36,834 nt of DNA from [Eubacterium] yurii (GTDB taxonomy: Bacteria > Bacillota > Clostridia > Peptostreptococcales > Filifactoraceae): NCBI GenBank assembly GCA_900167215.1, contig FUZS01000023.1:1-36834 (forward strand). The letters are read 5' to 3'. Below, one piece after another: positions 17,214 to 26,029 of this stretch. Within the stretch, counting starts at the first letter, position 1; each line of letters opens with the position of its first letter. A program made the position numbers and the translations under genes. The notes beneath the pieces are model-generated. The model was not told the DNA's origin, searched no databases, and saw only the letters and a list, made by a program, of their open reading frames with translations.

Positions 17214-17534
17214 TTATTCTTCAGTAGTTGGTAGAAGTTTATCAAAAGTATATCTCTTTGTAATTTTTTCCAAATCCTCATGTGGTCTGGCAATAACGAC
17301 AGAGCTATATACTTCTGCTCCCATTTCGTTTACTGCACGAACACCGGCTTCAACAGCAGTCCTACAAGCTCCTACATCTCCTGTTACAAGGACAGAGATA
17401 TATCCTGAAGCCACGTTTTCAAAACCTATTAACTCTACATCTGCAGCCTTACACATTGCATCTGCAGCTTCAAGCACAAATACGATTCCGAAAGTCTCTA
17501 TTAATCCGAGTGCCTCATAATTTTTCATACTCAT
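17214..17534 (-). CDS. BMC-H shell protein (pore VASGYIS)
   Basis: A single BMC domain of 106 residues: YEALGLIETFGIVFVLEAAD, pore segment NVASGYISVLVTGD, and SSVVIARPHEDLEKI at the end. The pore loop (Ser-Gly-Tyr) differs from the other three canonical tiles, so it may carry a different substrate. I place the start at ATG 17534, 6 bases after AGGGGTG, rather than at a GTG at 17543. It follows its paralogue at 17553-17852 after 18 bases, a tandem duplication typical of shell genes. Confidence 0.93.
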   Translation of the reverse strand: MSMKNYEALGLIETFGIVFVLEAADAMCKAADVELIGFENVASGYISVLVTGDVGACRTAVEAGVRAVNEMGAEVYSSVVIARPHEDLEKITKRYTFDKLLPTTEE

Positions 17535-17552
17535 AAATATCACCCCTATCTT

Positions 17553-17852
17553 TTACTCTGCATCAATATCGTAAATACTAACTACATTACCGACAGCTCT
17601 TATTGGTCTTGGCATTACGTTTTTCGCAGTAAGTTTTCCTATAGCAGCTGCAGCTTCAGCTCCTGCTTCAACAGAAGATCTTACTGCTGCAACATCACCT
17701 TTTACCATTATAGTAACAAGAGTTGAACCTACGTTTTCATACGCTATTAATTCTACATCTGCAGCTTTTAACATCTTATCTGCAGCTTCTATAGCAGGTA
17801 CCATACCAACAGTTTCGATAAGGCCTAAAGCCTCTCCACCCTCATACTTCAT
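17553..17852 (-). CDS. BMC-H shell protein (pore VGSTLVT)
   Basis: A 99-residue BMC-H domain: GEALGLIETVGMVPAIEAAD, pore segment NVGSTLVTIMVKGD, helix SSVEAGAEAAAAIG and the C-terminal NVMPRPIRAV. It is probably one of the main facet proteins, being early in the operon. ATG 17852 lies 8 bases after AGGAG; an ATG at 17858 would be too close to the ribosome binding site. The winged-helix-like gene ends 13-20 bases upstream. Confidence 0.93.
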   Translation of the reverse strand: MKYEGGEALGLIETVGMVPAIEAADKMLKAADVELIAYENVGSTLVTIMVKGDVAAVRSSVEAGAEAAAAIGKLTAKNVMPRPIRAVGNVVSIYDIDAE

Positions 17853-17871
17853 TGTCATTCTCCTTTCAATA

Positions 17872-18138
17872 TTAATCCGGAATATATTTATTTATCGTAT
17901 CCGCCCCATCTTGTGGAGCATGATAATATACTCTTAATTCACCTGCATTATCAAGCTCAAATCTTGTTTCAGCCAAAAGACCATTGGCTTCAGCAGTCAT
18001 CAACGCCTCGATTACAGACTTCTTATTAAGCGCTTTAAAACTTCCGTAAGTAGGTTTAAGAGCCTCAATTACATCATCTGCAGAAGCTTCCTTCACTGAA
18101 GTAAAATATTTCAATATTGCATAATTCAAAGGTTTCAT
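17872..18138 (-). CDS. Small winged-helix-like protein of the cut locus
   Basis: I do not recognise a named family. The 88 residues have the layout of a winged helix: helix YAILKYFTSVK, helix ADDVIEALKP, a third helix KKSVIEALMTAEANGLL, then a two-stranded wing (ETRFELDNAGELRVYYHAP). There is no catalytic motif or membrane segment. It begins 5 bases after the transporter stop and precedes the first shell gene. As the only DNA-binding-like protein in the operon it could be an autoregulator; it could also be a protein-protein interaction module. No similar function is proven to my knowledge. Confidence 0.75.
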   Translation of the reverse strand: MKPLNYAILKYFTSVKEASADDVIEALKPTYGSFKALNKKSVIEALMTAEANGLLAETRFELDNAGELRVYYHAPQDGADTINKYIPD

Positions 18139-18143
18139 ATATC

Positions 18144-19250
18144 TTAATCCTCCTTATTCTTATTGATAAGTTCTAAAGGATTGACAGCTATAAGTAATAT
18201 ACCAATGACCATAACTATTGCTGCTATCCATACTCTTCCAGGAGGCATAGTATCAGGCGTTCCCATTATAAGACCTAATATAATCCAATAGAAGAAAGGT
18301 CCCCAGAAAGAATATGCACCGTTACAAGCCATGCCAAGTGCTGCACCGCACATAGAATTGCCTTTATACCACAAAGAAAAAGCAAAAAGAGCAAAAAATC
18401 CGCTAATTATGAAAAACTTTATTGATTCTATATCTGATAATGCTCCACCTATAAGATTAGGAGCATAAGAAAAATCACCTGCCATTAAGCTAAGTACAGG
18501 CACCAAGATGATTAGATTGACAAGCCCTGATATGGTCTGTCTTATCATTATTCCTATTTCGACATCTATAAGAGATGTACCATATCCTGCTATTACTCCT
18601 TCAAATCCCCATCCAAAGGCAGCAATCAATGCTATAAGCATTCCTATTATCATTTCTTTGTTTATTTCTCCACCTGTAACACTTGTACTTCCTATTATAA
18701 GACTGGCAATAACACAAGTTATAACTCCAGCTATCATCCTCGAATTAAGCTCCTGCTTAAATATTATTCTTCCAAGTACTGCACCTATAGCAGGACAAAG
18801 AGCCGATATAGGGATGACTATAGATCCTGCTTTTTGAAGTGCTATGATATATGCAGTACCGGCAATAGGTCCACCTACTATCGCAGCAATTATCATCATT
18901 CTTCCAGGTTTCGAATTCAAACATCTGAAAAAGTCTGATACCTTTCCATTGACACCTCCGAATATCCACGCCCATATTGCACTCATTGAGTCATTGAGAG
19001 CACTTCCCAAGGCTCCAAGTATGTAAACTGAAACAAAAACAGGCAATGCACCTTCGGCACTCCATTTCTCCCAAATACCTTTTCCCATCGCAACAGTAAC
19101 GAAAGCAGAATATAACCCATAGCTCATACCTGATATAATAGCAACCGTTATACCCTTCTTAAAAAAACTTGATGCCAACTTTTGCTTAGCACTTACTGCA
19201 GCAACTGACGGTTGAGAAGAAGTTTTACTTCCAACAAAGTTTTCACTCAC
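18144..19250 (-). CDS. DMT-superfamily (EamA-like) transporter, probably for choline
   Basis: A 368-residue integral membrane protein with about ten hydrophobic segments, arranged as two similar halves. The motif PISALCPAIGAVLGRIIFKQE is the DMT/EamA signature at the end of a repeat, and ALIAAFGWGFEGVIAGYG begins the second. The soluble N-terminus (~25 residues) is Ser-rich. As first gene of the choline operon it most likely imports choline or exports trimethylamine; no BCCT, ABC or Glu/Asp-type choline carrier is present in the window. Substrate assignment rests on context only. A promoter candidate lies about 100 bases upstream. Confidence 0.85.
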   Translation of the reverse strand: MSENFVGSKTSSQPSVAAVSAKQKLASSFFKKGITVAIISGMSYGLYSAFVTVAMGKGIWEKWSAEGALPVFVSVYILGALGSALNDSMSAIWAWIFGGVNGKVSDFFRCLNSKPGRMMIIAAIVGGPIAGTAYIIALQKAGSIVIPISALCPAIGAVLGRIIFKQELNSRMIAGVITCVIASLIIGSTSVTGGEINKEMIIGMLIALIAAFGWGFEGVIAGYGTSLIDVEIGIMIRQTISGLVNLIILVPVLSLMAGDFSYAPNLIGGALSDIESIKFFIISGFFALFAFSLWYKGNSMCGAALGMACNGAYSFWGPFFYWIILGLIMGTPDTMPPGRVWIAAIVMVIGILLIAVNPLELINKNKED

Positions 19251-19348
19251 TGACTATCCCTCCTAATTTTTTAAATTTCCCAGAAAAAGTTTTCTTAAAT
19301 ATATTTTAGCAAAACCTCGAAAACATTTTCTACTTTTCACAAGGCTAT

Positions 19349-19377
19349 TTTATCATTTCCCTTTACAGCAATGTCAA
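19349..19377 (-). promoter_or_regulatory. Candidate promoter of the cut/BMC operon
   Basis: On the minus strand a perfect -35 TTGACA (19377-19372) is followed after 17 bases by GATAAA (19354-19349), giving a leader of about 95 nt before the transporter ATG. A 6-4-6 palindrome TGAAAT/ATTTCA lies at 19398-19413, upstream of the -35, and could be an operator. The rest of the 19251-19575 gap is AT-rich with no gene. Confidence 0.45.
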
Positions 19378-19575
19378 TATTTATTTAGAATTTTTTTTGA
19401 AATATAAATTTCATTTTTTTATGAAGAATTTTTTTATTTTTTTTCTAAATTTCTTATTATATCAAACAAAATCCTATGTAAAGCAAGTTCGATAAATTAA
19501 TATTATACTAAAATAGTGAAATTTAAAACTCAACATAATTTACTTTTCATATGTTTCCCCTAAGGGTAATGTTTG

Positions 19576-19604
19576 CAAAAAAAATCATCGACTTTATCGA
19601 TGAC
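19576..19604 (-). terminator. Rho-independent terminator after the SLH gene
   Basis: Stem TCATCGA/TCGATGA (19585-19591 with 19597-19603) with a 5-nt loop is followed on the minus strand by eight T (complement of 19577-19584). It isolates the SLH gene from the BMC operon. Confidence 0.85.
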
Positions 19605-19647
19605 TTTACAGTTTTTCTTACTCAAAAATATTAGATAAATGACATTT

Positions 19648-20625
19648 TTATTTTTCCACAGTATACCAAGGACTAAATTCTTTTTGCTTATCTATATCAA
19701 GCTTACCATTTTCTGCAAGAGCTATCTTCATCATGAAAGTACGTTGTTCCTTTTTATTTGAGTTAAGATTTCTTCTCTCAAGTCCTAAAATATAATAATA
19801 ATTACTGTCTGTAAAAATTAAATTTGGAGATGTCAATATTTCATTACTTGTATAAGGGTTAGTTTTTAAGAATGCTGAATAAATTTGCTGCCTCTTATCT
19901 TTTGCTGTTTTAAATATATTTTCTTTTGTTGTATCTCTATTAAATTTTAATGAAGGGATATTACTCAGTACAAAATCATATCTCTCTTTTGTAAGATATT
20001 CATCTGTTTTTGACACGTCAAAGGCATCATTAAGCGTCTTTTTCGAATTACTCAAATTATACACTATAGCTATCGCTTCTTGCCTGCTTATCTTTTTTGA
20101 AGGTGAAAAGGACTTATCTGGATAACCGTTAATTATATTTGTACTTGAAAGATACTCCAAGCTTTCAGTTGCCCAAGAAGGAATGAATTTGTAATCTTTG
20201 AATTTTTTTATATCACCTTTTTTTAGAGTGTTTATCTGCTTTTCTGTATTATAGACTATAACTGCAGCCTCACTACGTGTCACAGGCATATACGGTCTGA
20301 ATGTTCCGTCATTATAGCCGCTTATGATTTTTAAGTAAGTGGCAAGGTTTACGAAGTTATCATTGACATCTGAATACTTTGCCGTTGGGATATTCTCCGA
20401 GTAATTCTTGTTTGACATCAAATACAGTACCATCAAGTGGGTAAACTCAATTCTTGATATACTTTCACTATAGTCTATGTCTTTTTTCATTATTGTAGGT
20501 AAAATCTTTTTTGCATTCAGTTCATTATAATAAGGTATTGCCCATGTATCCATCTTAGAATATGAATAAATGTAATTACTAAATAATATGCACACTACAA
20601 ATAAAAAACTCAAAAGTCTTTTCAA
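19648..20625 (-). CDS. Exported S-layer-homology (SLH) domain protein
   Basis: The 325-residue protein begins with a signal peptide (MKRLLSFLFVVCILFSNYIY). Residues 30-195 hold SLH repeats: IEFTHLMVLYLMSN, then SGYNDGTFRPYMPVTRSEAA and INGYPDKSFSPSKKISRQEA, which are textbook SLH motifs. SLH repeats bind pyruvylated secondary cell-wall polymer and so anchor proteins to the Gram-positive surface. The C-terminal ~125 residues contain no motif I recognise (Lys- and Asn-rich, with NYYYILGLERR). It is a single-gene unit with its own promoter and terminator. Confidence 0.88.
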   Translation of the reverse strand: MKRLLSFLFVVCILFSNYIYSYSKMDTWAIPYYNELNAKKILPTIMKKDIDYSESISRIEFTHLMVLYLMSNKNYSENIPTAKYSDVNDNFVNLATYLKIISGYNDGTFRPYMPVTRSEAAVIVYNTEKQINTLKKGDIKKFKDYKFIPSWATESLEYLSSTNIINGYPDKSFSPSKKISRQEAIAIVYNLSNSKKTLNDAFDVSKTDEYLTKERYDFVLSNIPSLKFNRDTTKENIFKTAKDKRQQIYSAFLKTNPYTSNEILTSPNLIFTDSNYYYILGLERRNLNSNKKEQRTFMMKIALAENGKLDIDKQKEFSPWYTVEK

Positions 20626-20666
20626 TGATATTCACTTCCTTTCATCTTCATACTTATGACACTTAG

Positions 20667-20696
20667 ATTATATCATAAATTTGGAAAATTACTCAA
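20667..20696 (-). promoter_or_regulatory. Promoter candidate of the SLH gene
   Basis: Minus-strand TTGAGT (20696-20691), an 18-base spacer, and a perfect TATAAT (20672-20667) lie about 42 bases before the ATG. Confidence 0.55.
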
Positions 20697-20722
20697 AAAT
20701 AACAAATTTGTAATGTGAGTAT

Positions 20723-22081
20723 CTATATAATAAGTTTCCCTATTAGTCTACCATCTTCAAATCCGTTTATTTTAACATCAATCAGTTTTCCGGATAAGTC
20801 CTTTTCAGATTTTACATATATCTTCACATAATTTTTAGTATAACCATGATAAAACTGATCCTCTTTTTGCTCAAACAATACATCAAATATTTTTCCAATC
20901 AGATTTTGTTCAAAGTCATTTTTATTTTTATTGGCAAGAGCTATCAATTTTTCAGATCTCTTATGCTTTGTATCATTATCAATCTGATTTTTCATATCGT
21001 ATGCCTTAGTACCTGAGCGCCTTGAAAACGGGAATATATGCATTTCATAGAGATTGATGTCACTTAAATATGAATAAGTCTTTTCAAATTCTTCTTGAGT
21101 CTCTCCCGGAAAACCTGTGATTATATCTGTAGTTATAGCAGGTGAATCAAAGTACTGTCTTATCTTTAATACTGCATCCTTATATTCATCTGTTGTATAT
21201 CTCCTGTTCATCCTTTTTAAAGTACCATCACAGCCACTTTGGAGTGAAAGATGAAAATGCGGACAGAACTTTTCTATCTTAGTAAGCCTTTTCAAAAAAT
21301 CATCTGTAACTATAATCGGCTCTACCGAGCCTATTCTTACCCTGTGAATATTTTTTATCTTAGATACTTCTTCTATTACATCTATAAGAGAAATATCAGC
21401 TTGAATAAAATCACTTTTTTGAGAATCTATAATTGGAATAAGTTTATCCTTTGACTTTTTTAAATCCTTACCATAAGACGCTATGTGTATGCCTGTAAGC
21501 ACTACTTCCTTGTAGCCGTTATCTGAAAGACTTTGTACCTCTCTTACTATATCGCTTATATTTCTGCTTCTTATTCTACCTCTTGTGTAAGGTATAATAC
21601 AGTAACTGCAATATCTGTCGCAACCGTCCTGTATTTTTACAAAGGCTCTTGTATTTTTGGTGTAACTTGTAACGCTTAGGTTTTCAAATTCAAACTCATC
21701 CATTATATTTGTAACCCTTACCACCTTATCATGCTTGCTTATTTTTTGTACCTCTTCAAAAATCTTGTTCTTATCCTTAGTACCTACTACAAGATTTACA
21801 TCCTCTATCTTTATTATCGCATCCGGATCGTTTTGTGCATAACATCCCATAACAACGACAACTGCATCCTTGTTATTTTTCTTAGCACGCCTTATCACCT
21901 GCCTTGACTTTCTGTCAGACATAGATGTGACTGTGCACGTGTTTATTATATATATATCCGACTTGTCGTCAAAGTCCGTCAAAGTATATCCGTTTTGGGT
22001 AAATATCTCCTCTACGGCATTTGTTTCATATTGATTTACCTTGCAACCAAGTGTATAAGTCGCAATAGTTTTGTTGTTCAT
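20723..22081 (-). CDS. mtaB: MtaB, tRNA N6-threonylcarbamoyladenosine methylthiotransferase
   Basis: This radical SAM enzyme adds a methylthio group to t6A37 of tRNA. The N-terminal domain has the cluster ligands Cys13, Cys49 and Cys80 (TLGCKVNQYET, NTCTVT, MGCYAQ). The radical SAM triad is Cys154/158/161 in GCDRYCSYCIIPYTRGRIRS, and GFPGETQEEF and HIFPFSRRSGTKAYDM follow. A TRAM RNA-binding domain ends the 452-residue protein. The TLGCKVNQYE opening separates MtaB from MiaB and RimO. It follows rsmE after a 190-base gap in which I see no gene, so it may share the prmA-rsmE transcript or have its own start. Confidence 0.95.
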   Translation of the reverse strand: MNNKTIATYTLGCKVNQYETNAVEEIFTQNGYTLTDFDDKSDIYIINTCTVTSMSDRKSRQVIRRAKKNNKDAVVVVMGCYAQNDPDAIIKIEDVNLVVGTKDKNKIFEEVQKISKHDKVVRVTNIMDEFEFENLSVTSYTKNTRAFVKIQDGCDRYCSYCIIPYTRGRIRSRNISDIVREVQSLSDNGYKEVVLTGIHIASYGKDLKKSKDKLIPIIDSQKSDFIQADISLIDVIEEVSKIKNIHRVRIGSVEPIIVTDDFLKRLTKIEKFCPHFHLSLQSGCDGTLKRMNRRYTTDEYKDAVLKIRQYFDSPAITTDIITGFPGETQEEFEKTYSYLSDINLYEMHIFPFSRRSGTKAYDMKNQIDNDTKHKRSEKLIALANKNKNDFEQNLIGKIFDVLFEQKEDQFYHGYTKNYVKIYVKSEKDLSGKLIDVKINGFEDGRLIGKLII

Positions 22082-22271
22082 CTACTCTCCTGTTTTTTAG
22101 CCTTACTTTTATACTCCAAAGCTAAAATAAATTTTTCCAACTTTAAGTTCTATACCTTACGTCTATACATTAGACTTATTCTATTTGTCACTTTAAATAT
22201 TTCAAAGCAAAACTTATATTAAACGCAATAAAAAAATAATAGAAGTTTAATTTTGTATATTCCTAAAATCC

Positions 22272-23009
22272 TTATCTACTATTTTCCAATTCATAGGTCA
22301 ATATGCTCTTGGCAATAATAGGTGCTATTTCCGTACGAAGTATTCTATTTCCTAAAGATAATATGTCTATATCCCCTTTCTTCATCACTTCAAGCTCTTT
22401 TTCATCTATTCCGCCTTCAGGTCCTATTATTATTCCTATTCTTTTTATATACTTCAAAGCTCTTATTCTTTGAACGAAATCCCTGATTGTATGATTTCTT
22501 TCATCTTCATAGAACAAGATATTTGCATCATTATCTTCCAAAGCTTTCATCATTTCATCAAATGAAATAGGAACTCTAATCTCAGGTATTTCTGTTCTCT
22601 TGCATTGTTTTGCAGATTCATCCATAATTTTTTGCAATCTTTGTATCTTTTTGTCATTTACATCAGTTGCAACACATCTTTTAAAACGCACCGGAACAAC
22701 TTCATAAATTCCTGCTTGAGTGGTATTTTTACATATATCTTCTAATTTACTTCCCTTAGGTATACCTTGATACAGTATTATCTTTATCTTATCTTCTCTT
22801 TGAATATCAACAGACTTGACTTTTTCAAGGCATATATTGTCATTTTTTATATAGACAATCTTCATTATATATTCTTTTTTAGCACCATCCACTATTTCCA
22901 CTTCATCATCGATATCCAGCCTTAGTACCTTTGAAATATGCTTGATATCTTCTTTATCTGTAATACTATTAGTATCTCCTGCAAGCTCGTCAATAAAAAA
23001 TCTGTTCAT
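22272..23009 (-). CDS. rsmE: RsmE, 16S rRNA m3U1498 methyltransferase
   Basis: A SPOUT-fold methyltransferase. The N-terminal PUA-like part reads MNRFFIDELAGD ... HISKVLRLDIDDEVEIVDG. The knot region has IGIIIGPEGGIDEKELE and LSLGNRILRTEIAPIIAKSI, both diagnostic of RsmE. I choose ATG 23009 with GGGG about 7 bases upstream over ATG 23021. With prmA directly upstream this is the common prmA-rsmE pair of Firmicutes, often followed by mtaB as here. Confidence 0.95.
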   Translation of the reverse strand: MNRFFIDELAGDTNSITDKEDIKHISKVLRLDIDDEVEIVDGAKKEYIMKIVYIKNDNICLEKVKSVDIQREDKIKIILYQGIPKGSKLEDICKNTTQAGIYEVVPVRFKRCVATDVNDKKIQRLQKIMDESAKQCKRTEIPEIRVPISFDEMMKALEDNDANILFYEDERNHTIRDFVQRIRALKYIKRIGIIIGPEGGIDEKELEVMKKGDIDILSLGNRILRTEIAPIIAKSILTYELENSR

Positions 23010-23101
23010 TAATATCCCCATTTTTCAAACTTATATAAGTATTGACACATAGACTTACACCAAATATAAAGTAATCTCTTTTTTTCTATACTTTTAAATA
23101 G

Positions 23102-24070
23102 TTATCTGCTTTTTACTTTTGAAACTATACAGTTCCACTCTCCATCATTATTCTCTTCTATTATGTCAAAATTATTCTCTTTCAGTTTGCTGATTACAAA
23201 GTCTTTTTTATCGTTTATTATGCCTGATGATATGAAATATCCACCATCTTTTATAAAATCAGCTATGTTCTCGCTAAGCTTTGCTATTATGTCTGCAATT
23301 ATATTTGCAACTATTACATCAGCTTTTTCATCTATTACATCTGTTAAATCTCCGTATCTTACATCTATTGTATTAGAAAATCCGTTTAAGTCTACATTTT
23401 CCTTGCTTACCTTGACAGCAAGTTTATCCAAATCCACTGCAATTACTTTTTCAGCTCCAAGATGAGCAGCTGCTATAGACAGTATTCCGCTGCCACAGCC
23501 TATATCGATTAAGCTATCACCTTTATTCATATATTTTTCAATAGCATTGATACACATTCTTGTAGTTTCATGAGTACCTGTACCAAATGCCATGCCAGGA
23601 TCTATATCTATTATCTTTTCTCCTTCTTTGGCAGTATATTCTTCCCAAGAAGGTTTTATGACTATAGAGTCAGACACTTTTTGAACATTAAAATACTTCT
23701 TCCATTCATTTTCCCAATTTTCTTGCTTTACTTCCCTTTTATATATTTCAAGTGTTCCTGTGTCTAATCCTAAACTTTTCACATAGTCAAGTCTTTTTTC
23801 AATCTCAGAAATTTTCTCATTTATATCTTCTTCTGATGAAAAATAACCTATTACTCTGACATCCTCATGTCCAAAGTCAAATACTTCCTTTTCCATATAA
23901 TCCCAAGCAAGAGGATCTTGACCTTGAAGGTGAAAATCACTGGGATCTTCAATCATAACTCCCTTTGAACCTGATTCTATAAAAATATTTGATATTATTT
24001 CTACAGCTAATGTAGTGGTAGATACAGATATTTCATTCCAATTCATAATAATCTTGTGCAAATATCGCAC
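23102..24070 (-). CDS. prmA: PrmA, ribosomal protein L11 methyltransferase
   Basis: It trimethylates ribosomal protein L11. The signature segments are WEEYTAKEGEKIIDIDPGMA, FGTGTHETTRMC, the SAM-binding loop LIDIGCGSGILSIAAAHLG and the VIVANIIADII catalytic stretch. The true start is unclear: the GTG at 24070 sits only 2 bases after GGAGA, a TTG at 24061 has better spacing, and the family-typical MNWNEIS begins at ATG 24046 without a ribosome binding site. It is first of the prmA-rsmE-mtaB run. Confidence 0.93.
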   Translation of the reverse strand: MRYLHKIIMNWNEISVSTTTLAVEIISNIFIESGSKGVMIEDPSDFHLQGQDPLAWDYMEKEVFDFGHEDVRVIGYFSSEEDINEKISEIEKRLDYVKSLGLDTGTLEIYKREVKQENWENEWKKYFNVQKVSDSIVIKPSWEEYTAKEGEKIIDIDPGMAFGTGTHETTRMCINAIEKYMNKGDSLIDIGCGSGILSIAAAHLGAEKVIAVDLDKLAVKVSKENVDLNGFSNTIDVRYGDLTDVIDEKADVIVANIIADIIAKLSENIADFIKDGGYFISSGIINDKKDFVISKLKENNFDIIEENNDGEWNCIVSKVKSR

Positions 24071-24110
24071 TTCTCCTTTTCAAAAAATTTTGTTTCATGC
24101 CAACATCTAT

Positions 24111-24139
24111 ATAATACCTTAAATCTTCTTACATAACAA
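24111..24139 (-). promoter_or_regulatory. Promoter candidate of prmA
   Basis: Minus-strand TTGTTA (24139-24134), a 17-base spacer and TATTAT (24116-24111), about 41 bases before the GTG at 24070. Confidence 0.5.
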
Positions 24140-24294
24140 TACAAACTTATCAAAATTAATATTAATCAGTTATTATTCAAAAAAATATAGGTTTTATTAC
24201 AAGCATTTTACCAATTATTATATCATGACCGTAAATTTTTACCTAAATTTTTCAATAAAATTCAAAAAAAATTACGAAATTTTTCATTTTTATT

Positions 24295-24412
24295 AAAAAC
24301 TGTACTTTTTATTGGGGAAATCAAAAAATTATTATGGTATACTTAAGTCATAAATTTATGAAATTGTTTTACTATATTTGTACTTCTATCAAAGACACAT
24401 ATCAAATTTGGG
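24295..24412 (+). promoter_or_regulatory. Upstream element A: shared promoter region of the AIM24-like gene
   Basis: The 24 bases 24295-24318 (core TGTACTTTTTATTGGGG) are identical to 27117-27140. Similarity continues through a -10-like TATACT (24338-24343), TAAATTTATG (24351-24360) and ACACAT with AAATTTGGGG near 24395-24412. In both copies exactly 20 bases separate TTGGGG from the -10, too long for a normal -35, so an activator or special sigma factor may be involved. The remainder of 24140-24531 is AT-rich without a gene. Confidence 0.65.
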
Positions 24413-24531
24413 GCAGAAAAATATAGGGGATAAAACTGAAATACTCCCCAAATAGATATATCAAATATAGTTTATCAGTTTTAAATTTTATCACTTTATA
24501 TAATCTTTTTAATATTTAAGGAGGAAATGTC

Positions 24532-25212
24532 ATGCGTTATCAAATCGAAGGCGGAAGTCTACCTGCAGCTGTTATTCAACTAGAAAGAGGCGAAACTCTT
24601 GTAAGTGAACTTGGTGGTCGTACATGGGCAAAGGGACCTATCACTACAGAAACAAAGGCTCCCGGTGGCATAGGTAAGAGTATAGGTCGTATGTTTTCAG
24701 GAGAAAATCTTTTTATGAGCTACTATACTGCTGAAGGACCTGTTGAAATAGGATTTGCTTCTTCTTTTGCAGGAAGCATTGTTGTAAAAGAATTGGCAGC
24801 AGGACAAAGTATTATTTGTCAAAAATCTGCATTCTTATGTGCTACAAGTCAAGTAGAATTGTCGATTTTCTTCCAAAAGAAATTGGGAGCAGGATTCTTC
24901 GGAGGAGAAGGATTTATAATGCAAAAGGTTACAGGACCCGGAACAGTATTCCTTGAACTGGATGGATATGTAAAAGAATACGATCTTGTGCAAGGAGAAG
25001 AACTGGTATGCGATACAGGTGTCGTAGCGTTGATGGATGAAACTTGTAGTATGGATGTTCGTATGGTCAAGGGACTAAAGAACAAACTATTTGGTGGAGA
25101 AGGCTTGATTGATACAGTTATCATAGGACCGGGTAAGGCATATATTCAAACTATGTCTCTTCCAAGACTTGGAGGAATGTTATCACCATTTATTCACATT
25201 GACAAGAAATAA
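24532..25212 (+). CDS. AIM24 / TIGR00266-family protein
   Basis: This 226-residue Gly-rich, beta-rich protein has no signal peptide or membrane segment. The motifs LERGETLVSELGGRTWAKGP, GLKNKLFGGEGL and TGPGTVFLELDG are those of the TIGR00266/AIM24 family, built from repeated beta-strands that fold into a trimeric barrel. In bacteria these proteins occur beside SPFH, TPM and zinc-ribbon proteins and tellurium- or phage-shock-type stress genes, but their biochemical role is not known. Start ATG 24532 follows AGGAGG by 7 bases. It shares its upstream region with the SPFH gene at 27300, suggesting co-regulation. Confidence 0.9.
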   Translation: MRYQIEGGSLPAAVIQLERGETLVSELGGRTWAKGPITTETKAPGGIGKSIGRMFSGENLFMSYYTAEGPVEIGFASSFAGSIVVKELAAGQSIICQKSAFLCATSQVELSIFFQKKLGAGFFGGEGFIMQKVTGPGTVFLELDGYVKEYDLVQGEELVCDTGVVALMDETCSMDVRMVKGLKNKLFGGEGLIDTVIIGPGKAYIQTMSLPRLGGMLSPFIHIDKK

Positions 25213-25387
25213 TGTGGTAAGATTAAGAATTTAGAATAAATATTTCAATTTAATCTTTGTGATGTTTTTAGACAGATTTAATATAATACTGCAGGATGAT
25301 TTTATTAAAAGTATCAATAGTCAATTAACATATGTAAGTAAATATTTAAAAATTTACCAATAAATTAATAAAAACTAGGTTAATACT

Positions 25388-25867
25388 ATTAAGAAAAGTA
25401 AATTATATTATATATCCATTTTTATATCAGCTTTCACTCTCTTGTTTTCAATGACAGCATGCACTAATAAAAATGCAAAATTAGACTATGTTAATATGAA
25501 AGCTGAATAATTGATAAAAGATTTTAAAGACAAGAAAGAATCAAGCCATGAATATTTTGTATGGTTAGTATCCACATATCAATATGTACCTATCAATGAA
25601 AAATACTTAACTATGTTAAATGAATGGCACTCTCAAGCATAAGTAATATATCAAATAATAATTTTGATGAATGTAAGAAAAAAGCCACATATTATAATGC
25701 TAAGGAAATTATAGATACAATGACTGAAATCCTAAAAGATCCTAAGGCGGACTTTATAACACTTAAAGAGACTTTGTTTTGTAATCAAAACTCATGACAG
25801 CAAAAAAGCATTAGAGGCACTTAAACCTGTTGTTGACAAATTATCAGATAATAATATGTTGTTCTAA
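25388..25867 (+). pseudogene. Decayed lipoprotein gene
   Basis: Reading from 25391, KKSKLYYISIFISAFTLLFS followed by MTACTNKN is a lipoprotein signal peptide with lipobox Cys. The first codon is ATT, apparently a lost ATG. Stops interrupt after ...VNMKAE and again after ...NEWHSQA. Coding-like sequence then resumes in other frames (FDECKKKATYYNAKEII..., then HDSKKALEALKPVVDKLSD) to a stop at 25867. At least two stops and two frame changes make function unlikely. The product was probably a ~150-residue secreted lipoprotein of unknown role, sitting between the AIM24-like and DUF3592-like genes. Confidence 0.7.
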
Positions 25868-26029
25868 AAGGGGGTACTGCAGATATATATCGCCTTACCC
25901 CCATAAATTTATAAGAGGAAATATAGGTAAAAATGATTTACTAAATTTTAATATAATTAATAAGGTTACGATTTTAATTAAAAATATACCTACATACTAT
26001 ACTTTTAAAATTAAGAAAGGATGTTTAAT

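Noticed and set aside
20641-20722. Palindrome ACAAATTTGT near the mtaB end as its terminator
   Set aside because: The stem is AT-only and overlaps the SLH promoter region, with no T tract in the right place.
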